Part shown: positions 35,531 to 43,724 of the stretch, piece after piece
Position numbering within the stretch: position 1 is the stretch's first letter
How the letters are laid out: each line of letters starts with the position of its first letter
Assembly: GCF_000374925.1 (NCBI RefSeq)
Contig: NZ_KB895541.1
Span: 994,122 to 1,058,121 of the forward strand
Direction of reading: 5' to 3'
Source of the DNA: Arthrobacter sp. 131MFCol6.1
GTDB lineage: Bacteria > Actinomycetota > Actinomycetes > Actinomycetales > Micrococcaceae
Length of the DNA stretch: 64,000 nucleotides
Translations under genes and position numbers: made by a program
Notes under the pieces: generated by a model
Seen by the model: the letters and a program-made list of their open reading frames with translations, nothing else
Told to the model about the DNA's origin: nothing
Database searches by the model: none

Positions 35531-36183
35531 TGGCAGCCGTCACCGCTGCCGGACTTCCGCCCGGTACCGGTGAAGCGGGCCAGCCCGATGGCACGGAACA
35601 TCCCGGACGCGGCATCAGCGGGTCCGGCAGGCCCGCTGGCAAACCAACCCTGAAACTCGTGCTGCTGGGGATGGGCTGTTCGGCAGCGTGGCTGGCCTCC
35701 GTGCTGATCGGAGGGTCGTTCGACCCCGGGGTGCAGATCCACCGGGTGGCCCTCGCCGCCCATATCCTGGCCCTGGTGCTGTCCTTCGGCGCCATCCTGG
35801 TGCTCGACTGGGTCGGCCTGCTCTGGCTCCTTGGCCGCCGCGACGTCCACGACACACGCCGACTCGATTCCGCCGCGCAGCCGCTGATCTGGGGCGGGCT
35901 GGCGATCCTGCTCATCTCCGGGGCGCTGCTGCACCCCGATCTCTCCAGCCCGCCGACCCAAATCAAACTCGTCAGCATCCTGGTCCTCATGCTCAACGGG
36001 CTGGTCCTGACGAAGACCATGAAGCAACTGCATCAACTGCCGCCGGAAACCTTGTTCACGGCAATGGCAGCCGGGCTGCGGGCACGTTTGCTCGCGGCTT
36101 TGTGCATCTCGCAAACCTGCTGGTGGACGTCCGTGCTGGTCGGGCTGCTCAACAGCACGCTGCGGCGCTGGACGGGAACCTGA
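35527..36183 (+). CDS. Integral membrane protein coupled to efeOB
   Basis: 218 aa with about five membrane segments: LKLVLLGMGCSAAWLASVLIG, the long VALAAHILALVLSFGAILVL, LIWGGLAILLISGALL, IKLVSILVLMLNGLVLTK and LLAALCISQTCWWTSVLVGLL. The efeB stop and its start overlap (ATGA), so it belongs to the operon. It lacks the REGLE-type motifs of the EfeU/FTR1 permease, so it is not a canonical EfeU. Conserved-looking His residues (QIHRVALAAH) inside membrane segments could bind heme or metal. It may be an electron carrier or an alternative permease; family not recognised. Confidence 0.75.
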   Translation: MMAAVTAAGLPPGTGEAGQPDGTEHPGRGISGSGRPAGKPTLKLVLLGMGCSAAWLASVLIGGSFDPGVQIHRVALAAHILALVLSFGAILVLDWVGLLWLLGRRDVHDTRRLDSAAQPLIWGGLAILLISGALLHPDLSSPPTQIKLVSILVLMLNGLVLTKTMKQLHQLPPETLFTAMAAGLRARLLAALCISQTCWWTSVLVGLLNSTLRRWTGT

Positions 36184-36201
36184 CGCCGGTGAGACCTTTG
36201 A

Positions 36202-36735
36202 CTACCGCGCGGGCGAGAAGATCCGGCTGTGGCGTTTCTCGGCCACAGCCGGATCGAATCTCGTGTCTTCCAGTGTCCCGCCGTCGTCGAGCCACCGGCG
36301 GTTGGTGTAGAAGCTGATGGCCCGATTGTTGCCTTTCTCCACCCAGAGAAATGCCCGGTCGTAGCCGAGGGCGATCAGCTGTTGTTCCGCGGCGGCGAAC
36401 AGAACGGAACCTACGCCCTGCGCCCACCAGTCCGGATGCACATTGATCGCGTGGAGCTGACCGGTTTCCGGGTCCGCGTCGCCGGCAGCAGGGCCGAGGA
36501 TGGCGAACCCCGCAACCTCACCGGCGCTTTGGACGACGAGGTGAATGGTCCCTTGCCTGGGTTCCAGGATGTTTCGGCGCCAGGCGGTGGCTGCGCGTCC
36601 GACGTCGAGACCGTCAAGGTACTCATCGGTCATGACGCCGCGGTAAGTGGCCCGCCAGGCCGCAATGTGGATCTCGGCCAGCCGTGCGGCGTCGTGCACG
36701 GTTGCGGCCCTGACGCTGATGTCCGGAGTGGTCAT
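36202..36735 (-). CDS. GNAT family N-acetyltransferase
   Basis: 177 aa from ATG 36735. Opens ISVRAATVHDAARLAEIHIAAWRATYRGVM, which is typical of the RimI-like group. The acetyl-CoA loop is PDWWAQGVGSVLFAAAEQQL, and the last motif is ISFYTNRRWLDDG. Substrate unknown. A tiny reading frame encoding a membrane peptide lies 23 nt upstream on the same strand. Confidence 0.87.
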   Translation of the reverse strand: MTTPDISVRAATVHDAARLAEIHIAAWRATYRGVMTDEYLDGLDVGRAATAWRRNILEPRQGTIHLVVQSAGEVAGFAILGPAAGDADPETGQLHAINVHPDWWAQGVGSVLFAAAEQQLIALGYDRAFLWVEKGNNRAISFYTNRRWLDDGGTLEDTRFDPAVAEKRHSRIFSPAR

Positions 36736-36758
36736 GGTCCAGAATCTATCAACTGGGG

Positions 36759-36869
36759 TCACCGGTGCCGTGCGGCGCGCACAAGGCGGCGGGCCAAGTA
36801 GCCGATGACGACGACGCTGGCTGTGGCGAGGAGCCACGTGCCCGCGGATCCAAGGGCTAGGCCGCTCAC
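36759..36869 (-). CDS. Possible small membrane peptide, 36 aa
   Basis: GTG 36869 to TGA 36759 encodes one hydrophobic segment (TWLLATASVVVIGYLARRLV) followed by a basic tail (RAARHR), a usual topology for small membrane proteins. Codons are GC-rich at the third position. No ribosome site was seen, so translation is uncertain. Confidence 0.35.
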   Translation of the reverse strand: MSGLALGSAGTWLLATASVVVIGYLARRLVRAARHR

Positions 36870-36989
36870 ACTAGGGCCGATTCGTTCAGCGCGGTACCCT
36901 GCATTAACACCGTGCCGGCCTCCCCCGGCCACGTCGCCCGCTGCGGTCCCGACCGGCTAACGGAACCGTTTCTTGGAAAGGTCCACGCA

Positions 36990-37247
36990 ATGTCAGAATC
37001 TGATCTTTCGGCGCTCCGGGAGCGGGCTGCCCGCGGTGACAACGACGCCATCGGCGAGCTCATCGAGCTTGCCGCGGAGCGGGAAGACTTCGACGAGCTG
37101 CGGCGCCTTGCGGACGGCGGCAGCAAAGACGCTGAGGATCAACTCGTTGAACTCGCAGCCGAGAAGGAAGATTTCGAAGAGCTCCGGCGCCTGGCATCCG
37201 CCGGCAATACGGACGCCGCCGACATCCTGGCCGAACTCAATGAGTAA
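36990..37247 (+). CDS. Small acidic helical-repeat protein, 85 aa
   Basis: From ATG 36990, with GGAAAGG upstream. Two and a half repeats of about 26 residues are visible: IELAAEREDFDELRRLADGG, then VELAAEKEDFEELRRLASAG, then a terminal AADILAELNE. The pattern of paired helices resembles Sel1/TPR-like repeats. It is acidic and has no signal or membrane segment. Family not recognised; it might be a small protein-binding scaffold. Confidence 0.7.
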   Translation: MSESDLSALRERAARGDNDAIGELIELAAEREDFDELRRLADGGSKDAEDQLVELAAEKEDFEELRRLASAGNTDAADILAELNE

Positions 37248-37356
37248 GCACTCCCGTGCCCCGGGAGAATCTCCGCAGCTGAAAATTGACTAGGTGAATA
37301 TTCGCTGAAGCACCTATGCTGCGCTGAGTCGTAAACACGGCATCGATACTGGGGGT

Positions 37357-37527
37357 TTGAAATTGGATCTTGGCTTGCTCGTTGCGGCCCTTTACTGGGC
37401 TGTTCCCGTGGCAGCGTTTTTCGTTCTGGCGCGAACCGTTTTCCGGCTGAACACGTTTCTGAAGTTGCGGATCGCCCAGCTTCGCGCAGAGGCCTCGCCC
37501 GCCGAGGCAGCAGAGCTTCCGCACTAA
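37357..37527 (+). CDS. Small membrane protein, 56 aa, TTG start
   Basis: Reads (M)KLDLGLLVAALYWAVPVAAFFVLARTVF and continues RLNTFLKLRIAQLRAEASPAEAAELPH. One membrane helix near the N-terminus is followed by a charged amphipathic tail. GGGGG stands directly upstream of the TTG, and the codon bias is coding-like. A second TTG at 37363 is possible. No family recognised. Confidence 0.55.
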   Translation: MKLDLGLLVAALYWAVPVAAFFVLARTVFRLNTFLKLRIAQLRAEASPAEAAELPH

Positions 37528-37583
37528 TTTCAGTTCGCTGGATTGATTCCATATTGGCGAATAGTTCAAGGGAAAGAGCGCCC

Positions 37584-38075
37584 GTGACTCCTATAGCGCT
37601 GGTGGTGCGCGCAGCGAGGCCGGAAGACGCGGCTGAGGTGCGCCGGTTGTCCATGGCTTTCACCCCAGGCGCACAAGAGGTTCCGCCGGAAGTTTTCCAT
37701 AGCCGTTTCGCCCGGTTCGTGGCCGACGCTTCATGGTGCCTCCCCGTGGCACATGCACAGGGAAGCGGCAGTCTGATCGGCTATGGCCTGGCGCAGGATT
37801 TCGGGCCAGGCCTGCGGGCTACGTACACCACAGGTCGCGTACATGACCTCTTTGTCGATCCTGACACACGCCTGGGCGGCACGGGAAGGGCCCTCATGGA
37901 CTTCATCTTCGACTGGTCACGCGCCAGACCGCAGCCAATGATCCTGGACTGGCAGGCAAGTCCGTCAGCCATCGGCTTCTACGAGGCCCTTGGGTTCACG
38001 GCCGATCGCGTGGGCGACTTTCCCAAGTGCCCGGGTTTCACCCTTGACCACCGAGTCGGACACCGCGTGCGGTAG
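37584..38075 (+). CDS. GNAT family N-acetyltransferase
   Basis: 163 aa from GTG 37584, chosen for the GGGAAAGAG ribosome site; a TTG at 37554 is in frame. VVRAARPEDAAEVRRLSMAF opens the fold; the acetyl-CoA loop is the degenerate VDPDTRLGGTGRALMDFIFD and the last motif is AIGFYEALGFTADRVGDFP. Substrate unknown. Confidence 0.83.
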   Translation: MTPIALVVRAARPEDAAEVRRLSMAFTPGAQEVPPEVFHSRFARFVADASWCLPVAHAQGSGSLIGYGLAQDFGPGLRATYTTGRVHDLFVDPDTRLGGTGRALMDFIFDWSRARPQPMILDWQASPSAIGFYEALGFTADRVGDFPKCPGFTLDHRVGHRVR

Positions 38076-38119
38076 ATTGCACTCATCCCGGCCACGGCTC
38101 GGGCAATGGAGGGGGACCA

Positions 38120-38797
38120 TTGAAAGCATCACAAGAGCGGCAGCACCCGCCGCGGGCGGGCCGTGCGGACTCCGCCCGTGGAGGCAAAACGCACCGCTCG
38201 GCGTCGGGCCGCCCAGTGGCCGCTGCCGTTTGGGCCGCGGCTGCGGGCACCCTGTGGTGGCTGATGGCCGGCGGAGAATCCCGGGCCGCGATGGACGCTG
38301 CACCTTGGCTGGTGCTGGTGTCCTGGTTGGTCTATGTAGCCCAGTGGCGGCCGTGCCTGCGCGCTGATGGCGGCGGCTTTACGCTGATCAACGGCCTCCG
38401 CGACCACCGGATACCTTTCGAAACGGTCCAGGACGTCGAAGTCCGCTACGCCGTCACTGTCAGGGCCGCCGGCAAGCAGTATGTGAGCTGGGGCGCTCCC
38501 ACCCCGCCGGGCTCGTTCGAATCCGGCTTTGAGCACGTAAGTGACCTGAAGAGCCGGCCCCACAGCATCTCGCCTAGCAATGAACGGTTCAGGCACCCAC
38601 AGCCCGCGGTGACCACCGGCCGAGACGAGATCGCCCAGGCGTGGCAGGACGCCCGCGCCGCCGGGCTCCGCTCCTCCGACGGCACAGAGACCACAACCAC
38701 AGTTACCCCAGCCACCGTATCCACGACATGGAACCGCCCGATGATCGCCCTCGGCGTCGTGGTGCTCCTCTGGGTGGTCGCTGCCCAACTGTTCTAG
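38120..38797 (+). CDS. PH domain-containing membrane protein
   Basis: 225 aa starting at TTG 38120, which has a very strong GGAGGGGG 4-8 nt upstream; no better start exists. A basic N-terminus is followed by two membrane helices (VAAAVWAAAAGTLWWLMAGG, PWLVLVSWLVYVAQ). Then comes a PH-like core (RADGGGFTLINGLRDHRIPFETVQDVEV) and a C-terminal helix (MIALGVVVLLWVVAAQLF). This arrangement is common in actinobacterial PH-domain proteins of unknown role. It overlaps the convergent esterase gene by 4 nt. Confidence 0.75.
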   Translation: MKASQERQHPPRAGRADSARGGKTHRSASGRPVAAAVWAAAAGTLWWLMAGGESRAAMDAAPWLVLVSWLVYVAQWRPCLRADGGGFTLINGLRDHRIPFETVQDVEVRYAVTVRAAGKQYVSWGAPTPPGSFESGFEHVSDLKSRPHSISPSNERFRHPQPAVTTGRDEIAQAWQDARAAGLRSSDGTETTTTVTPATVSTTWNRPMIALGVVVLLWVVAAQLF

Positions 38798-40113
38798 ACC
38801 GAGCGGTAGCGGAGCGAGCCGGGAATCTCGCCGCGGGACCCGAGACCTTCCCCGTAGGCGAACCGTGCCCACAGTGCCCGCATGGCCCGGCCGTGGGCAT
38901 TGATCTCGTCCCACGTCGCTCCCGCCAGGAGCCCGGCACCCTCCCACGTGCGCTGGTGGCCGAACAGCAGGGGCAGGTCAACTGTGTGCGCGGCACCATA
39001 GAGATTTCCCGGTGCGCGCCAGGACAACAGGTAGCTATGGGCCCGGCCGCCCGCCCGTACATGCCGCTTGGCAAACTGCCGCGCCGCTTTGCCGTACACC
39101 ATTTCCGTGACCACCCATGTGACCGCCTTGAGCACGGCGCTGCCGACCACGGGAATCCTCACCACCCGGCCCAGGCGCGGGCTGCGCGGCAGAAACAGCC
39201 GGGCCTCCTCCGCTGTGTAGCCGATCAGGATGTCGATAGCCGGGGCAGCGGCATTCCAGGCCCGGTCAAGCCCGGACTCCTCGGGCAGGGGTGAATGCCC
39301 GTACTGGATCCCGAACGGCATGGCAGCCATCAGCCCGAACTTCCTCGCCGCCCGCGTCACGTCCTCTTCAATGGCGACGACGTCCATCGCCGGAGTCGCG
39401 GCGGTAACCGCCTCGGCGGCCACCCCCATGGCGGCGGTCATCCTTTCCCGCCCCCGGGTGATGCCCAACGGAGCACTTTGAATGATTGCGCGCTGGAAGA
39501 GCGACGCCGCGTCAGGGGTCGCCATGAGGTGCGCGACGGCGTCGCCCCCTGCGGATTGCCCGAACGCCGTGACGCGGCCCGGATCGCCGCCGAAGTATGC
39601 GATGTTGCGCTGCACCCACCGGAACGCCTCGATCTGGTCCAGCAGGCCCAGATTGGCGGGCCGGCCGGTGCTGGTGGACAAATATCCGAAGAGGCCCAGC
39701 CGGTAGGTCACCGAAACGACGATCACCCGGGTTTCGGCAACCAGCGCGGCCGGGTCGAAGATCGCCAGATCCCCGGAACCGGACGTGTAGGACCCGCCGT
39801 GCAGCCACACCATGACAGGCAGCCGTTCACCGTCGTGGAGATCGGCAGGCAGGGTGATGGTCAGGCGCTGGCAATCCTCGCTGCCCGGAAGTTCGCCGTA
39901 GCGGGTGCCGAGCACGTCATCCAGGAAGGGCACCGGCGCCTGCGGGCACGCCGGAGACAGGGATGTCGCCTCGAGCGTCTCGGACCAGTCGGGTGCCTGC
40001 GCGGGCGGCTGAAAGCGTTCCGCGGTGGCGTAGGGAATGCCGGCGGCACGCACGACGTCGCCGTCGCGCCATCCGGCGATCGGGCCACACGGCGGATCGA
40101 AGGAAAGGTTCAC
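38794..40113 (-). CDS. Carboxylesterase/lipase, type B
   Basis: 439 aa. Starts at GTG 40113. Oxyanion motif VMVWLHGGSYTSGSG, nucleophile elbow TAFGQSAGGDAVAHL (Ser), and the late His region NLYGAAHTVDLPLLFGH mark a bacterial type-B carboxylesterase; an acidic partner lies in between. There is no signal peptide, so it should be cytoplasmic. It follows the GntR regulator gene with a 12-nt gap, so it is co-transcribed with it. It may release an acid from an ester for the divergent catabolic genes. Confidence 0.88.
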   Translation of the reverse strand: MNLSFDPPCGPIAGWRDGDVVRAAGIPYATAERFQPPAQAPDWSETLEATSLSPACPQAPVPFLDDVLGTRYGELPGSEDCQRLTITLPADLHDGERLPVMVWLHGGSYTSGSGDLAIFDPAALVAETRVIVVSVTYRLGLFGYLSTSTGRPANLGLLDQIEAFRWVQRNIAYFGGDPGRVTAFGQSAGGDAVAHLMATPDAASLFQRAIIQSAPLGITRGRERMTAAMGVAAEAVTAATPAMDVVAIEEDVTRAARKFGLMAAMPFGIQYGHSPLPEESGLDRAWNAAAPAIDILIGYTAEEARLFLPRSPRLGRVVRIPVVGSAVLKAVTWVVTEMVYGKAARQFAKRHVRAGGRAHSYLLSWRAPGNLYGAAHTVDLPLLFGHQRTWEGAGLLAGATWDEINAHGRAMRALWARFAYGEGLGSRGEIPGSLRYRSV

Positions 40114-40125
40114 GTTTATTCCGGT

Positions 40126-40833
40126 CTAGCTGTTCTTCAGGAGGGCAACGTCGGAGACAAGATCAATGTGCTCGAGCATCGCCGCCGCGGCGGCCGCCGA
40201 GTCCCGGGACCTGATCGCGTCGGCGATCTTGCGGTGGGAGGCGAGCGACTGCTCCGGCCGGCCGGGCTGTCCGAGTGATTCGAGGCGCGTTTCCAGGACC
40301 ATGCCGGCAATGAAGGTCATGAGCTGGGCCAGGACCGCAGAGTGGGCCGCGGCGGTGACGGCCTGGTGGAACAGCTCGTCGCCGCGTGCGCCGCGGTCTC
40401 CCGAGGCGACCTCTTCAGCCATGGCTTCGAGGGCGTGATCGATCGCGCTCATGTCCTGCTCCGTGCGGCGGGCCGCGGCCAGTTCGGCCAGCTTAACCTC
40501 CAGCGTGCTCCGCGCCTCAACGATCTCGGGCAGACGGCTCCGGTGCTCGCGGAGGCCTTTGATCACGGAAGGAACGTTCGGCCGGTAGACCAGCACCGCT
40601 CCGGTGCCGTGCTGGACGTCGATCACGCCAAGCACCTCGAGGGCCACCAAGGCCTGCGCCAGGGTGGCACGGGAAACCCCCAACCGCTCGGCAAGTTCCC
40701 GTTCGGCCGGCAACGTGTCCCCGGGGCCCAACTCTGCGGACTCGATGAAGTCCATGATCTGCTCCACCAGCTGCTCGTAAAGCCGGGGCCGCGAAACGCG
40801 GGAAATCTGATGCGTTGCCGCTTGCTTTGCCAT
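40126..40833 (-). CDS. FadR/GntR family regulator with FCD domain
   Basis: 235 aa. The winged helix includes PGDTLPAERELAERLGVSRATLAQAL followed by IDVQHGTGAVL. The C-terminal FCD domain has the helical metal/ligand pocket (EARSTLEVKLAEL, FHQAVTAAAHSAVL, SHRKIADAI). FCD regulators of this group bind small acids; MatR of malonate operons is one. It is divergent from the transporter gene, and a palindrome in the shared promoter is its likely operator. Confidence 0.92.
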   Translation of the reverse strand: MAKQAATHQISRVSRPRLYEQLVEQIMDFIESAELGPGDTLPAERELAERLGVSRATLAQALVALEVLGVIDVQHGTGAVLVYRPNVPSVIKGLREHRSRLPEIVEARSTLEVKLAELAAARRTEQDMSAIDHALEAMAEEVASGDRGARGDELFHQAVTAAAHSAVLAQLMTFIAGMVLETRLESLGQPGRPEQSLASHRKIADAIRSRDSAAAAAAMLEHIDLVSDVALLKNS

Positions 40834-40880
40834 GCGCGTCCTTCCAGCCTGCCTTGACTCCTAAGACTACCGGAGAACTA

Positions 40881-40905
40881 TTGACAAAGACACCTAGTGT
40901 CTAGG
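40881..40905. promoter_or_regulatory. Promoter and GntR operator of the carrier operon
   Basis: A consensus -35 TTGACA (40881-40886) is followed by CCTAG-TGT-CTAGG (40893-40905), a perfect 5-bp palindrome. A second overlapping palindrome AGACAC-CTA-GTGTCT shares it. The site lies between -35 and the start of transcription, a position suited to repression by the neighbouring GntR protein. No clear -10 is visible. Confidence 0.6.
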
Positions 40906-40955
40906 AGGCTAGGCCACTAAGCCAGTACCAACCACTTCGATCCGGAGGAACAACG

Positions 40956-42365
40956 ATGTCCGCTCCCGTCCTGTCCATCATCATCCTGGCGGTGATGTTC
41001 CTGCTGGCCACGGTGCTGCCGCTGAACATGGGTGCCTTGGCCTTTGTAGGTGCCTTTCTTCTGGGCTCCCTGGTACTGGGGATGTCCACCAACGACATCC
41101 TGGCCAACTTCCCCGGCGGCCTGTTCCTGACCATCGTCGGGGTTACTTACCTGTTCGCCATCGCGCAAAACAACGGCACCATCGACCTGCTGGTCCGGGG
41201 CGCCGTCCGGCTGGTCGGCAACAAGGTCGCCCTGATCCCGTGGGTCATGTTCGCCATCACCGCGGTCATTACCGCCGTCGGCGCCCTCTCCCCGGCCGCC
41301 GTGGCCATCATCGCGCCGATCGCCCTGAGCTTCGCCGCCAAACACAAAATCAATCCGCTCATGATGGGCATGATGGTGATCCACGGCGCGCAAGCCGGCG
41401 GCTTCTCCCCCATCGCCGTCTACGGCGTCACCGTCAACAGCATCATTGCCAAGACGGAGCTGGATGCCAATCCGATGGCGATCTTCCTGGCGAGTTTCCT
41501 CTTCAACCTGGCCATCGCGCTGGTGCTGTTTGTCGTCCTCGGCGGCGGCAAACTGCTGTCCACCCCGGGCGGGCGGTTGGTGGAACAGGCCGCAGAAAAG
41601 CGCATGTCCGTCAGCGTGGGTGCCCGCGCGGCCGGCGTCACGCTGCAGGGATCCGGATCCGACATCTCCGCGGCCGGCGTCTCGGCCAAAGGCACCTCAG
41701 GCTCCGGTGCATCCCCGGCAGCCGGTCCCGCCGGGGCCGCTGCGCCCCCGGCCAGCGGCGCCCGGGCATCCGTGCCCCAGCTCATCACCATCCTTGGCCT
41801 GATCGCCCTGGCCGTCATCTCGCTCGGATTCAAGGTGGACGTCGGCTTCGTTTCGATCACCATCGCAATCGTCCTCGCCCTCGTGTCCCCCGCAGCGCAG
41901 AAGGGCGCCGTTAACAAGATCAGCTGGTCCACCGTCCTGCTCATCTGCGGCATGCTCACCTTCGTGGGCGTCCTCGAAGAAGCCGGCACCATCGCATTCG
42001 TGTCCGGCGGCGTGGCGGATCTTGGCATGCCCCTGCTCGCCGCCCTGCTGATCTGCTACATCGGCGCCATCGTCTCGGCCTTCGCCTCCTCCACTGCCAT
42101 CCTGGCGGCCCTCATTCCACTGGCGGTGCCGTTCCTGGCCACCGGCGAGGTCGGCGCCGTCGGCGTGATCGCCGCCCTGGCCGTGGCCTCCACGATCGTG
42201 GATGTGTCCCCGTTCTCCACCAACGGCGCCCTGGTGCTGGCCAACGCGCCAGAGGACGTGGACAAGGACAGGTTCTACAAGCAGATCCTGGCCTACAGCG
42301 GCATCGTCGTCGCCGTCGGGCCGGCCATCGCCTGGCTGGTCATGGTAGTCCCGGGCTGGATGTGA
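40956..42365 (+). CDS. MatC-like dicarboxylate/malonate carrier
   Basis: 469 aa, about 11-12 membrane segments in two halves, each with a reentrant-type block (ALSPAAVAIIAPIALSFA; ASTIVDVSPFSTNGALVLAN). Starting PVLSIIILAVMFLLATVLPL and GGFSPIAVYGVTVNSI are as in the MatC N-terminal family of malonate/dicarboxylate carriers. A Gly/Ala/Ser linker of about 60 residues joins the halves. GGAGGAAC precedes the ATG. First gene of a three-gene operon with a CoA-transferase and a carboxyltransferase. Confidence 0.87.
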   Translation: MSAPVLSIIILAVMFLLATVLPLNMGALAFVGAFLLGSLVLGMSTNDILANFPGGLFLTIVGVTYLFAIAQNNGTIDLLVRGAVRLVGNKVALIPWVMFAITAVITAVGALSPAAVAIIAPIALSFAAKHKINPLMMGMMVIHGAQAGGFSPIAVYGVTVNSIIAKTELDANPMAIFLASFLFNLAIALVLFVVLGGGKLLSTPGGRLVEQAAEKRMSVSVGARAAGVTLQGSGSDISAAGVSAKGTSGSGASPAAGPAGAAAPPASGARASVPQLITILGLIALAVISLGFKVDVGFVSITIAIVLALVSPAAQKGAVNKISWSTVLLICGMLTFVGVLEEAGTIAFVSGGVADLGMPLLAALLICYIGAIVSAFASSTAILAALIPLAVPFLATGEVGAVGVIAALAVASTIVDVSPFSTNGALVLANAPEDVDKDRFYKQILAYSGIVVAVGPAIAWLVMVVPGWM

Positions 42366-42470
42366 CCCCTGGATGTAGCCGGCAAATCAACCAGCCGGGG
42401 CGAGCACACCGCCCGCACCCGCCAAGACCGACCAGAGCCCGCCAAGACCGACCAGAAAAGGAACACGTCC

Positions 42471-43724
42471 ATGAGCACCGAATCCATGCCCGACGCCGAA
42501 GGCCCCCTCACCGGCTATCTCGTGGTGGACCTGAGCCGTGCCCTCGCCGGCCCGCATGCCGGGATGATGCTGGCTGACCTCGGCGCGCGGGTGATTAAGG
42601 TGGAGAACCCCGGCACCGGAGACGACACCCGCGGCTGGGGTCCGCCCTTCGTGGGCCCCGAGGATGATCCGCAGGCCACGTACTTCCTCTCCTGCAACCG
42701 CAACAAGGAATCCATTGCCCTGGACCTGAAGAGCGACGACGGGCGGGCAGTGCTGCGTGAGCTGCTGGAACGCGCCGACGTGGTCATCGAGAACTTCCGT
42801 CCCGGCGTCCTGGACCGGCTCGGGTTCTCCGCTGCGCAGATGCATGCCCTGAATCCGGCGCTGGTGGTCCTCTCCATCACCGGATTCGGGCACGACGGAC
42901 CCGAAGCCCAACGCAGCGGCTATGACCAGATCCTCCAGGGCGAGGCCGGGTTGATGTCGCTGACCGGACCCGGGCCGGACGATCCGCAGCGGGTCGGGGT
43001 CCCCATCGCCGACCTCCTCTCCGGCATGTACGGGGCGTTCGGCACCCTCGCGGCGCTGCTCCAGCGTGAGCGGACCGGTCAGGGCCAGATAGTCCGCACC
43101 TCATTGCTCGCGGCCCTGATCGGGGTCCACGCCTTCCAGGGCACCCGGGCCACTGTTGCGGGCGAAGTGCCCAAGGCCCAGGGCAACCACCACCCGTCCA
43201 TCGCCCCTTACGGACTGTTCCACTGCCGGCAGGGCAGGGTGCAGATCAGTGTGGGAAGCGAAAAGCTCTGGAGAACGTTCGCGTCGACGTTCGGGATCGA
43301 CGCCGCGCGGCCGGAGTTCGCCACCAATGCGGACCGCGTGCGCAACCGCGAGAAAGTCATCGAAGAGGTGGAGCGGGTGTTCTCCGATTTTGAGGCGGAG
43401 CCGCTGCTCACCAAACTCAACGCCGCCGGCGTCCCGGCCGGCAAGGTCAGAACCCTGGACGAAGTCTACGAATGGGAACAGGTCCACTCGCAGGGTCTGG
43501 TGATCGACGTCGAGCACAAAATCCTCGGGACCGTGAGCCTGCCTGGCCCGCCGTTGCGGTTCTTCAGCGCCGCCGGCACCAACGAAACCACGTTGACGTC
43601 CCACACCGCACCGCCGCTGCTGGACCAGGACGGCGAGCAGATCCGGCGGTGGCTGGGGCTGACAGCCGGCACCCGGGCCGGCGCGGCGACAGTCACGGGC
43701 CAGAAGGGTCCCCGGGCATGCTGA
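42471..43724 (+). CDS. CaiB/BaiF (class III) CoA-transferase
   Basis: 417 aa. LVVDLSRALAGPHAGMMLADLGARVIKVE is the family start; NRNKESIALDLKSDDGRAVLRELL and the region SGYDQILQGEAGLMSLTG with PVGVPIADLLSGMYGA-like sequence include the catalytic Asp (IADLLSGM). These enzymes move CoA between two carboxylic acids. Next to a MatC-like carrier it could charge the imported acid with CoA. AAAGGAA lies 7 nt before the ATG. Its stop is overlapped by the next gene. Confidence 0.92.
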   Translation: MSTESMPDAEGPLTGYLVVDLSRALAGPHAGMMLADLGARVIKVENPGTGDDTRGWGPPFVGPEDDPQATYFLSCNRNKESIALDLKSDDGRAVLRELLERADVVIENFRPGVLDRLGFSAAQMHALNPALVVLSITGFGHDGPEAQRSGYDQILQGEAGLMSLTGPGPDDPQRVGVPIADLLSGMYGAFGTLAALLQRERTGQGQIVRTSLLAALIGVHAFQGTRATVAGEVPKAQGNHHPSIAPYGLFHCRQGRVQISVGSEKLWRTFASTFGIDAARPEFATNADRVRNREKVIEEVERVFSDFEAEPLLTKLNAAGVPAGKVRTLDEVYEWEQVHSQGLVIDVEHKILGTVSLPGPPLRFFSAAGTNETTLTSHTAPPLLDQDGEQIRRWLGLTAGTRAGAATVTGQKGPRAC

